DNA of 47,994 nt from a virus: positions 1 to 47,994 of the IMG/VR virus record IMGVR_UViG_3300020193_000037. One strand, given 5' to 3'. The position numbers were made by a program, and so were the translations under genes. This document shows, piece by piece, positions 39,522 through 46,079 of the stretch. Below the pieces are notes generated by a model. It was not told the DNA's origin and searched no databases. It saw nothing but the letters and a program-made list of their open reading frames with translations. Position 1 is the first letter of the stretch; every line of letters begins with the position of its first letter.

Positions 39522-39589
39522 GAACCGGGGCTCTGGCGATAATACTGGCACTTTTGGTGGCCATCGTCTGGATATGCGACAAGCCATGA
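39518..39589 (+). CDS. 23-aa membrane micropeptide
   Basis: MRTGALAIILALLVAIVWIC, then DKP: one membrane helix, in ATGA overlaps with both neighbours. It is too short to have been predicted by most gene finders, but the double coupling supports translation. Confidence 0.55.
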   Translation: MRTGALAIILALLVAIVWICDKP

Positions 39590-40002
39590 CCGAAGAAGAA
39601 TTGGCCGCCTTCATAAAAACCGTTTTTTACACGTTCGACCGGATACTCGTACCCAAGGAGGTCAAGGAATACGTCGTGGCATGGGGCCCGTACATAAAAG
39701 AGTTCGATTATCCGACAGCCCAAAAAATATTGCCCAATATTTGTATGGGTAAAGAATTCCCCCCTCGCCCGTGGGAAATAAGAGTAGGCCTAATTAATCA
39801 AACCAAATCGATTACCCAACCCCCTCCTGCCCAGCAAGCATGGGCCCAATACCAGGAAATACTGGCTTCCAACAACGCCGGAACCCCAGTAATCGTGCAA
39901 ATACACGAGGTATTGCGCGAATTAATGCGGAGTTTGGGGCCTGTTTCTTTCAATAATCAGTTCGACGCCAAGCGATTCGAGTCTTTGTACGGGGATATTT
40001 AA
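39586..40002 (+). CDS. Replication-accessory-like protein, C-terminus truncated by duplication
   Basis: 138 residues from the ATG at 39586 (MTEEELAAFIKTVFYTFDRI). Helical, with KEYVVAWGPYIKEFDYPTAQ and NICMGKEFPPRPWEIRVGLI, resembling small phage helicase-loader/replication accessory proteins (weak). A 46-bp tandem duplication places a TAA directly after FDAKRFESLYGDI. The second copy continues the likely ancestral end, CKEWFKKTYWVD and stop (to 40084). So 12 residues of the original C-terminus appear to be cut off. Confidence 0.6.
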   Translation: MTEEELAAFIKTVFYTFDRILVPKEVKEYVVAWGPYIKEFDYPTAQKILPNICMGKEFPPRPWEIRVGLINQTKSITQPPPAQQAWAQYQEILASNNAGTPVIVQIHEVLRELMRSLGPVSFNNQFDAKRFESLYGDI

Positions 40003-40046
40003 TCAGTTCGACGCCAAGCGATTCGAGTCTTTGTACGGGGATATTT
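39954..40046 (+). repeat. 46-bp tandem duplication
   Basis: Copies 39954-40000 and 40000-40046 are identical (47 nt each, sharing one base; period 46). The period is not a multiple of 3, so it changes the reading frame and creates the stop at 40000-40002. Confidence 0.9.
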
Positions 40047-40154
40047 GCAAGGAATGGTTCAAGAAAACGTACTGGGTTGACTGAACAACTACAAAACTTT
40101 GGGAAAAATAAAAAACTGACGCGGGCGCAGTACTTTATGCACTAGTTTGCTCTT

Positions 40155-40319
40155 ATGAAACGAAACGTCGGTCGTCCCCCCAAAGAACCAACAGGCGACA
40201 AGGTCGCCCTGACCCTGAAGATTCCTTCCGGGGTCAAAAAGAAGTTGATAGACGACTCCGATGCCGTCGGCATGACGATTACCGAGTACCTAATTACCCT
40301 GATTGAGGGCCATGACTAA
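40155..40319 (+). CDS. Small ribbon-helix-helix-like protein, 54 aa
   Basis: MKRNVGRPPKEPTGDKVALT, then LKIPSGVKKKLIDDSDAVGM, TITEYLITLIEG: basic arm, one strand and two helices, as in MetJ/Arc-type RHH regulators. It overlaps the next gene, a second RHH protein, by 8 nt. Confidence 0.65.
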   Translation: MKRNVGRPPKEPTGDKVALTLKIPSGVKKKLIDDSDAVGMTITEYLITLIEGHD

Positions 40320-40653
40320 ACCCCAACGAGCCAAATACTTGGACAGGCTGCACAACCTGACCATCAGGATTTCGGGCGAACAAAAGAACAACATCATCGA
40401 CCACGCGCAGTCCAAGGGGTTGACGGTATCCCAGTTGGTCGAATACGCCGTCTGGGAATTCATCCGCCTCGACAAGGGCATCCCCAGTCCTGGTCCTTCG
40501 CAGTTCAAGAAACCCACCGCCGAGGATGTTCTGCGCGGTTATCTGACTGGCGAGACCCTGTTGCAACCATGCGGCAAGGTCACCTGCAAACAAAAAATTG
40601 TCCGGTTTCAGGGCATGGAGTTCTGCGACACCTGCGACATCAGAATCCTCTAG
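40312..40653 (+). CDS. RHH protein with zinc-binding tail, 113 aa
   Basis: Start at the ATG at 40312. N-terminal RHH (HNLTIRISGEQKNNIIDHAQ, SKGLTVSQLVEYAVWEFIRL) and a C-terminal zinc-ribbon-like part with CGKVTC and CDTC. A DNA-binding protein, probably dimeric. Its end overlaps the end of the - strand whiB region by 4 nt. Confidence 0.65.
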   Translation: MTKPQRAKYLDRLHNLTIRISGEQKNNIIDHAQSKGLTVSQLVEYAVWEFIRLDKGIPSPGPSQFKKPTAEDVLRGYLTGETLLQPCGKVTCKQKIVRFQGMEFCDTCDIRIL

Positions 40654-41044
40654 TCGTTCCACATTTGGGCCAAGGTCGGCTTGGTCGGCTTGATTCCCCT
40701 TTTTCTCTGCTCGGCCGCCAGTTGCCTCGATGTCAATCCTGCCCATACCCCGTGCATGTCGGCCGGGGGATATTGCAACGCGTACTCGAGACAGTACCTT
40801 TTCACCAAACACACCTTGCACAGCGCCCTGGCCTCGGCGATGTAGGTAATAGCAGCGCGTACTCGAGACAGTACCTTTTCACCAAACACACCTTGCACAG
40901 CGCCCTGGCCTCGGCGATGTAGGTAATATCCTTATGTTCTTTGGGAAACATAAGGTGGGTCTTTCCTTTACAATTCGCCTTTTCCATCCACCTCGTATCA
41001 TGTATATACGGCTGGGGGGTCACCGGGAGTTTTTTCTTCGTCAT
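40650..41044 (-). pseudogene. whiB: WhiB-family regulator disrupted by a 73-bp duplication
   Basis: Without the extra copy the frame would read from MTKKKLPVTP at 41044 through ANCKGKTH, ARALCKVCLVKRYC, EYALQYPPADMHGVWAGLTS, to QLAAEQRKRGIKPTKP at 40650: the four Fe-S Cys, the GVWxG turn and the basic tail of a WhiB protein. The duplicated block (period 77, not a multiple of 3) shifts the frame after CLEYAL, so the product from 41044 ends at 40802 with LLPTSPRPGRCARCVW. That product keeps the four Cys but loses the GVWAG turn and basic tail. WhiB proteins are actinobacterial transcription regulators and also occur in actinophages. The break could be real or an assembly artefact. Confidence 0.75.
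40779..40928 (-). repeat. 73-bp direct repeat within whiB
   Basis: Copies 40779-40851 and 40856-40928 are identical, separated by GCAG (period 77). Each copy encodes the Cys cluster of WhiB. Confidence 0.9.
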
Positions 41045-41076
41045 ATAAATTTACCCAAATAATAATTACCCAATTA

Positions 41077-41760
41077 TTATTTCGACCGACCCCTCCTTGT
41101 TTTGGCGTTTCTCCCCTTCTTTACCTTCGTAATTTTGTTCTCCAGATTCTTCTTCCCGTCTTGCACGAATGTCTGGTACGGGCTTCCCGTATACGGGTCG
41201 AATCTTGCTGCTGCTGCTAATGACTTCAGCGCATGCTTTCGAGCACTTTGTATTGACGGGCGCCCGTGGCCCAACAAAGCATGCAGGGCGCCCATTGCAT
41301 ATTGCGCGCCCGTGCCTATCGCGTACACCCCCGTCACGTCCGAGTGCCAGGAATAATCGCCTTCAATGGTGTAAATACAGTTGTTCACGGCCATAATCAC
41401 CGAGGAGTCCATCTCGGCCACATGTTCCTTCCGGTCGTGATGTTCGGCCATTGAATACCCGTGCTGTTCGAAGCATTCTCTTAATGCTGGGATGAATTTG
41501 ACCGTTACAAACTGGTCAAGTTTTCTTCCTCTTAAATTAGGCGGCGTCGCCGGGGGCTGAAAGGCATGATGCAAAATATTGATGGCCCTAATATCTCCTG
41601 CGGCCCCAATGATGTATCGCCCATTGATTACAACCTTGCCCGTACCGTCACGCATAGTGACGACTTGGGTTGCGTAACCAGAATCGTCAATCTCCGCGCT
41701 TCTTGAATCAGCGCAAATAAGAGCAAATGAATCGCCCTGGATACCGACAATTGTTGTCAT
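41077..41760 (-). CDS. Proteasome/HslV-like Ntn-hydrolase protease
   Basis: 227 residues from the ATG at 41760 (MTTIVGIQGDSFALICADSR). After removal of Met the first residue is Thr, as in proteasome beta subunits and HslV; D17 lies in CADSRS as in HslV, and K41 of GKVVING is the probable counterpart of catalytic Lys33 despite an 8-residue insertion. Further family features are IIGAAGDIRA, the long helix region, and DSSVIMAVNNCIYTIEGDYS, YAIGTGAQYAMGAL. The C-terminus is basic (KKGRNAKTRRGRSK). A threonine protease is likely; whether it forms rings alone, joins the host proteasome or matures virion proteins is unknown. ATGA overlap with the upstream gene. Confidence 0.78.
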   Translation of the reverse strand: MTTIVGIQGDSFALICADSRSAEIDDSGYATQVVTMRDGTGKVVINGRYIIGAAGDIRAINILHHAFQPPATPPNLRGRKLDQFVTVKFIPALRECFEQHGYSMAEHHDRKEHVAEMDSSVIMAVNNCIYTIEGDYSWHSDVTGVYAIGTGAQYAMGALHALLGHGRPSIQSARKHALKSLAAAARFDPYTGSPYQTFVQDGKKNLENKITKVKKGRNAKTRRGRSK

Positions 41761-41960
41761 TCGTCGAGTCCATCGAATCCTGGGAAAGACCTGTTTTCCA
41801 TTGCAAACTTGATGCCCGCTTCTGTGGGTCGGTAAAGCCATTCCTGCTCGTCATCAATTCCGACAATTTCGACGTAACCAAGAGAAACTAAATAATCAAG
41901 TTCCATCCTCAGCGCTTTGTCAAAAGACTTGTCTTCGAAGTTGTCTTCGAGGAAAGTCAT
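41757..41960 (-). CDS. Small winged-helix-like protein, 67 aa
   Basis: ATGA overlaps on both sides. FDKALRMELDYLVSLGYVEI, then DEQEWLYRPTEAGIKFAMEN: the 'LVSLGYVE...Y.PTEAG' order is typical of a winged helix reading head. No named family. It sits between the phosphoesterase and the protease. Confidence 0.62.
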   Translation of the reverse strand: MTFLEDNFEDKSFDKALRMELDYLVSLGYVEIVGIDDEQEWLYRPTEAGIKFAMENRSFPGFDGLDE

Positions 41961-43159
41961 GACGCATCTCGTGCTTGATATTCAATTCCCCTCAAAATTC
42001 CTCGGCCATCAAAAATCCACATTGATTCATAGTTGAACCATTCTTTGTCCATGCCGCATGGTTGATATTGAACCAATGCGAGACCTTGTTGCCAATTCTC
42101 CCCACCTTTCACCAGTGGTCTTCCAAAATGGTCAACACCAGAATTGGTAGATGGCACAACACCGTCTGTTCTGCAAAGACATCCAGGCGATGCAGCCATT
42201 ACTGTTCGTGGACCGTTCGGGCTTCGTCTAGTTCGGTACAAAGTTTCTGCACGATGAACATGACCGTATATCACCGATTGGTGAGCATCGTTCAAATATT
42301 TTGTCGCCGTGGCGCCGCTCGAATTAATTTTGTGGCCATGTATAACTGCAAGGTTGTTATTGAGGAAATATTGGCTTTCCGGATATCCGACCAAATACTC
42401 GATATCAAAATCGGACATACGACAGAGAAACGGAACCGAATTGACTGGCAAATTATTTCGGTATTCGTTTTTTAATTTCCCACGTGTAATGCCAGAGGCG
42501 GCTGATGCGTACATGTCAAGGTATTTATGTAACCGTGCTTCATGGTTGCCTTCAATCCAGACGATTTTTGCTTCTGGCGCCGCTTCGCGAAGTTCCCTGC
42601 AAAACTCGGCCGCCCTGTCGATGGCGGGTTGGACCATATTGCGAAAAGGAATACGATTCAAGTACTTTCCAAAATCTGCGAAATCCAAGTTGTCCCCATT
42701 TAAAATAACCTGGTCTGGATTTATATCCTGTACGACCTGTAACGCAACAGAAAGCGCCCTTTCGTCGTGAATTGGCTCCAGGTCCACCACGGTGGGGTCT
42801 ATTGATTTATCGTAATAACCGATTTGTATATCAGGCAGGATGACGGCGGTCTCCCACCCCTTTAACTTGTTCTTTTTTGTCGTTGACTTTTGTCGTTTGA
42901 TTTGCTTCTTAAATTCCGCCCTTTCAAGCAAGCCACCAGGCCCTGATTCAAACGACGGGCTCAAAACGATTTGATAGGTCGTAGTTTGTTTTTCGGTGCC
43001 TTTATCCTCGTCGTGGACCGAACGGCCAGTGATGGCTACCTTTTTAATTCCACCGATGTCATTTAAGTCCAAACCGCTTGAATCAAGCATTTCCTTAATT
43101 GCCTGGGCAGTATTTTCCTTCCTTTTTTGTTGGACCAAATCCTTAAGTTTTTTGTTCAT
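41957..43159 (-). CDS. Calcineurin-like metallophosphoesterase
   Basis: 400 residues from the ATG at 43159, with AAAGGAA 7 nt upstream. Metal-binding motifs: LPDIQIG (D-x-Q where many relatives have D-x-H), NGDNLDFADF (GDxxD), WIEGNHEARL (GNHE), IHGHK, and YGHVHRAE (GHxH). N-terminal 100 residues are charged and helical. Phage relatives act on nucleic acids or nucleotides, for example as DNA nucleases; the substrate is not evident. The Gln in motif I makes its metal centre unusual. Confidence 0.85.
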   Translation of the reverse strand: MNKKLKDLVQQKRKENTAQAIKEMLDSSGLDLNDIGGIKKVAITGRSVHDEDKGTEKQTTTYQIVLSPSFESGPGGLLERAEFKKQIKRQKSTTKKNKLKGWETAVILPDIQIGYYDKSIDPTVVDLEPIHDERALSVALQVVQDINPDQVILNGDNLDFADFGKYLNRIPFRNMVQPAIDRAAEFCRELREAAPEAKIVWIEGNHEARLHKYLDMYASAASGITRGKLKNEYRNNLPVNSVPFLCRMSDFDIEYLVGYPESQYFLNNNLAVIHGHKINSSGATATKYLNDAHQSVIYGHVHRAETLYRTRRSPNGPRTVMAASPGCLCRTDGVVPSTNSGVDHFGRPLVKGGENWQQGLALVQYQPCGMDKEWFNYESMWIFDGRGILRGIEYQARDAS

Positions 43160-43425
43160 TTTTTTATTCCTTTGAAAATTTTGCAATCCCTTTCGCCTTT
43201 TATGCAGTTTCGGCGAACTTCCCCGAGTTGATACCTCGAGACTTTGAATCCTTCGCTATTTAGGGCTGATGTGATTGCTTGAATTGTCACTGTTGAATCC
43301 ATCACATCCAAGAATGCGGCCGTTGTTTCTGAATCCATTGTTTTCACTGCGTTACACACCGCGCATTTTGATGTGCGAATTTCAGTTCTTAAATTTGTTA
43401 ATTTTTTTGCCAGATTGTTTGTCAT
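43156..43425 (-). CDS. HTH-like phage DNA-binding protein, 89 aa
   Basis: Start at the ATG at 43425 (MTNNLAKKLTNLRTEIRTSK), with GGGGGG just upstream. CAVCNAVKTMDSETTAAFLD, then ALNSEGFKVSRYQLGEVRRN and a terminal Cys: a zinc knuckle plus helix-turn-helix form I know from actinophage small DNA-binding proteins. ATGA overlap with the phosphoesterase gene. Confidence 0.6.
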   Translation of the reverse strand: MTNNLAKKLTNLRTEIRTSKCAVCNAVKTMDSETTAAFLDVMDSTVTIQAITSALNSEGFKVSRYQLGEVRRNCIKGERDCKIFKGIKK

Positions 43426-43491
43426 ATACCCCCCAAAAATCGTGTTAGGCCTATGATAGTTCATCGATGCTATGCTGTGCGGTAAATCTCT

Positions 43492-43911
43492 ATGTCAAAT
43501 GAAAAATATGAGAAATTAAAATTGGCTCTTCGAGAATCGTTGGGGGCGAATTCAAGTGAAGAACTTATTACAGATATCCTCAAAACGCTTGACAAGCAAA
43601 AGGTATTCAGGTACCATAACGAGAACATCGTTGGGTTGTTGTCAACACCCGGACGGGTTATTTGTTCCCTGATGGAAGACAATACCATGACCCAAAGGGC
43701 TCTGGCCGTTTATCTTGACATGAGCGAGGCAATGATTGACAAAACCGTCAAAGCATTGATTGTTTCAGGCCTAATTACAAAGACAAAAGTGTCTCGACAA
43801 AATATCTACAAAGTGAACCATGAATTGGTCCTAAAACACCCTGATATACAGCATTTATTGGGGGCCATTAACAACCCCCAACCCACGGTTGACGAAACGT
43901 CTATCTTTTGA
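43492..43911 (+). CDS. MarR-like winged-helix protein, 139 aa
   Basis: + strand gene divergent from the 43425 operon. Residues about 55-105 (STPGRVICSLMEDNTMTQRA, LAVYLDMSEAMIDKTVKALI, VSGLITKTKVSRQNIY) form a winged helix with recognition helix and wing. Probable transcription regulator; it may control itself and the divergent operon. Confidence 0.7.
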   Translation: MSNEKYEKLKLALRESLGANSSEELITDILKTLDKQKVFRYHNENIVGLLSTPGRVICSLMEDNTMTQRALAVYLDMSEAMIDKTVKALIVSGLITKTKVSRQNIYKVNHELVLKHPDIQHLLGAINNPQPTVDETSIF

Positions 43912-43952
43912 TAACCTAATGGGTAAAGACAAAGGGGAATAACTCGAAAGAG

Positions 43953-44294
43953 ATGAAAGATATTATTATTGCTGACCGTGTAAAACACAACGGTATTGGT
44001 TATAAAATTCTAACCTATGCGAGATTTAGGTCTCGAATTAAAGATGGAACGTTTTCGGTCGAGGATTATCTCAAATTTCGCTTTCATCACGTAAGACCAT
44101 CAGACGTTAAACGTGCGGCTGAAACATTGGTTCGAAATGGTCATATGCAGAAAATAGGAACCGACAAATACCAATATGTAGAAACTGGGGTGTTGTTTAA
44201 ATTAAATTCTGCCTATAAGACAAGTATGTACGAAAACCAACAGGTGAAAAAAACCAAGAAATTTTTAGAAGACGATGACGACGATTTGTTTTAA
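43953..44294 (+). CDS. Hypothetical winged-helix-like protein, 113 aa
   Basis: DYLKFRFHHVRPSDVKRAAE, then TLVRNGHMQKIGTDKYQYVE looks like a winged helix; the tail is Lys then Asp-rich (KKFLEDDDDDLF). It follows the MarR-like gene and converges on the 44614 gene with a 2-nt gap. Confidence 0.6.
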   Translation: MKDIIIADRVKHNGIGYKILTYARFRSRIKDGTFSVEDYLKFRFHHVRPSDVKRAAETLVRNGHMQKIGTDKYQYVETGVLFKLNSAYKTSMYENQQVKKTKKFLEDDDDDLF

Positions 44295-44296
44295 GA

Positions 44297-44614
44297 TTAT
44301 TTTGACTCAAGCCAGGCAATAAATACCTCATCTGTTCGTGGCATAAACCAAAGTTGGCATTCGTCGATAATTCGTCGGTCACCAACGACTGTCCAGCATA
44401 AATCTAATTTTTCGCTGGCTGGACATGTACCGGCATTACATTCAAGACCATAACGATTTATAAAATGTTTGACCAAACACCCATATACCAAATCATGACA
44501 TTCACCTTTGTCGCTATGCGGGCAATGTGTTTCAACAATTTCTAGTTCGGACTTCCAAATTCGCAACCGAATAAAATGACCGTCGTCATGCCATTTCATT
44601 ACATATTCGTTCAT
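44297..44614 (-). CDS. Cys-rich hypothetical protein, 105 aa
   Basis: ATG at 44614. Six Cys and several His (ETHCPHSDKGECHDLVYGCL; LECNAGTCPASEKLDLCW) suggest a metal-binding protein. No family recognised. Upstream 44615-44702 is A/T-rich with no gene. Confidence 0.6.
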   Translation of the reverse strand: MNEYVMKWHDDGHFIRLRIWKSELEIVETHCPHSDKGECHDLVYGCLVKHFINRYGLECNAGTCPASEKLDLCWTVVGDRRIIDECQLWFMPRTDEVFIAWLESK

Positions 44615-44702
44615 ATAACAAGGTTACTTCAAATCTTTGTCAAGTCAATATAAAAAATTTTCGGACGATTTATCCCCTATAAATTTAGTTTTCAGATGAC
44701 GT

Positions 44703-44936
44703 TTACTTCAATGCTCGTTTCCGAGAAAAATTATTAAGGTGGTCGTTGAGGTGACCATCAATTTTTTTTTCAACAACATTGATATCGGCATCAATGTCTG
44801 CAATATCTGCCTTAAGGTCCAGAAGTTGTTCTCTCACTATGCCATGGTCGCGAATATTTTCTCGACGACCCTTTTCGACAAGCCACATTAATAGTCCGAA
44901 TGCTCCGGTTACAACGGCTGCCCATGTAGCGTCCAT
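44703..44936 (-). CDS. Holin-like membrane protein with coiled coil, 77 aa
   Basis: MDATWAAVVTGAFGLLMWLV forms one membrane helix near the N-terminus, followed by a charged coiled coil (REQLLDLKADIADIDADINV, VEKKIDGHL) and a basic end. It lies in the lysin operon, where phages keep holins and related accessory membrane proteins. The ATG follows the upstream TGA by 1 nt. Confidence 0.65.
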   Translation of the reverse strand: MDATWAAVVTGAFGLLMWLVEKGRRENIRDHGIVREQLLDLKADIADIDADINVVEKKIDGHLNDHLNNFSRKRALK

Positions 44937-44937
44937 G

Positions 44938-45072
44938 TCAAGACCTTTTCTTCTTTTTTGATTTCTTTTTTGATTTTGCGGCCTGAGTATCTGATGTGGA
45001 AGTTAATGACGCCAAGAACTCAGCATTACGGATTTCAATTACGCTTGTTTGACCGTTTGCATATTTACTCAT
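44938..45072 (-). CDS. Small Lys-rich protein, 44 aa
   Basis: ATGA overlap with the endolysin stop. MSKYANGQTSVIEIRNAEFL, then a Ser/Thr stretch and a tail of mostly Lys and Ser (KSKKKSKKKKRS). Function unknown. Confidence 0.55.
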   Translation of the reverse strand: MSKYANGQTSVIEIRNAEFLASLTSTSDTQAAKSKKKSKKKKRS

Positions 45073-45890
45073 TTTAGACCTAGCAATTCTTTTACTTTTG
45101 GTCCGACAACTGAGTCGTTCTTAAGTTTGTTTGCAATCTTAAATGCTTTTATTGCTGCATCCAATTCAGCACTAGCGGTCCCATCAACTTCTCCATTATA
45201 GAAACCTTTTGACTTTAGCGCTTCTTGAAGTTCTTTAAATTCATTTTTCTTTGAAGTAGAAATTGGCGAAGCAACATTTAAATTCACGGTTGGGGCGGCC
45301 CTAGAAGGCGCTGCGGCGGGAACCTCAATATTGTTTTTTTCCATGTAGGCTTTGACCTCAGCAGGGATATCCAAACCTTCAGTAAATCGCAAATGCCAGG
45401 GTTCCTCGGGAACCACTTCCCAAGAAAATCCAAAACGACGGACGTTGGCGACTAACCAACTAAGTCTTTTTGGTTCGCTGGCAGTATGTACGTCAACGGC
45501 AATTCCTAGATTGTGTTGAGATGTTCCCGGTGCCGCAAGGCTTGCCAATTTAGGGTCTTTTTTATACCACTTAACCCCTTCATACGTCCTGGTTTGGGCA
45601 CCCGCAATCGGTTCTTTTTGGTAACGGGAAAGAAAGGCAGTTAGTTGCATTTTGATTGTTCGATAGGTATCGCCTGCCGAAACTGGTTTTAAAATAACGC
45701 CGTCTTTTTCGGCCGCTTCACACATTGCTGACCAGGCAGCAGCCGCCAACCAATGTAATTGACCACATGGTTTTCCGCCCTCGCCGCGTGCCGGCCGCAG
45801 AAGATGGCCTGGCAATTCGCCAGGTTTTACTCCCTTTAAATCAATTGGAAGTTTAACGGGAACAATTATATTCCAAGAAATTTTCGACAT
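45069..45890 (-). CDS. Endolysin: M15 (VanY-like) peptidase with PG-binding domain
   Basis: 273 residues from the ATG at 45890, with GGGGA 8 nt upstream. The VanY/M15 peptidase has SQHNLGIAVDV with zinc ligands H126 and D133, and WHLRF with H166; it would cut the D-Ala crosslink region of peptidoglycan. After a Pro/Ala linker (about 190-215) a PG_binding_1 domain follows (FKELQEALKSKGFYNGEVDG, then AELDAAIKAFKIANKL). No signal peptide, so export would depend on a holin. First cistron of the lysis cassette with the 45072 and 44936 genes. Confidence 0.9.
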   Translation of the reverse strand: MSKISWNIIVPVKLPIDLKGVKPGELPGHLLRPARGEGGKPCGQLHWLAAAAWSAMCEAAEKDGVILKPVSAGDTYRTIKMQLTAFLSRYQKEPIAGAQTRTYEGVKWYKKDPKLASLAAPGTSQHNLGIAVDVHTASEPKRLSWLVANVRRFGFSWEVVPEEPWHLRFTEGLDIPAEVKAYMEKNNIEVPAAAPSRAAPTVNLNVASPISTSKKNEFKELQEALKSKGFYNGEVDGTASAELDAAIKAFKIANKLKNDSVVGPKVKELLGLK

Positions 45891-45972
45891 TTTCAATCCC
45901 CACAAATCGTTAAAATTTTATTGTCGTACTTAAATTGTACAATAAAAGTTGTAAAAGAAAATTTAGTTTTTT

Positions 45973-46077
45973 TTACTCTTTAATTGACAGAAAAAAAAGA
46001 ACTAATCCCGTTATAACAAGACACGAGAAAATAAATACTGAAATTAATTGATGTTGGTGTGCTAACATTGTCAACAT
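45973..46077 (-). CDS. 34-aa membrane micropeptide before the endolysin
   Basis: MLTMLAHQHQ, then LISVFIFSCLVITGLVLFFL, then SIKE: one membrane helix. It begins right after the stop of the surface-protein gene (TAATAATG). Position and design suit a small holin or regulator, but this is inference. Confidence 0.5.
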   Translation of the reverse strand: MLTMLAHQHQLISVFIFSCLVITGLVLFFLSIKE

Positions 46078-46079
46078 TA

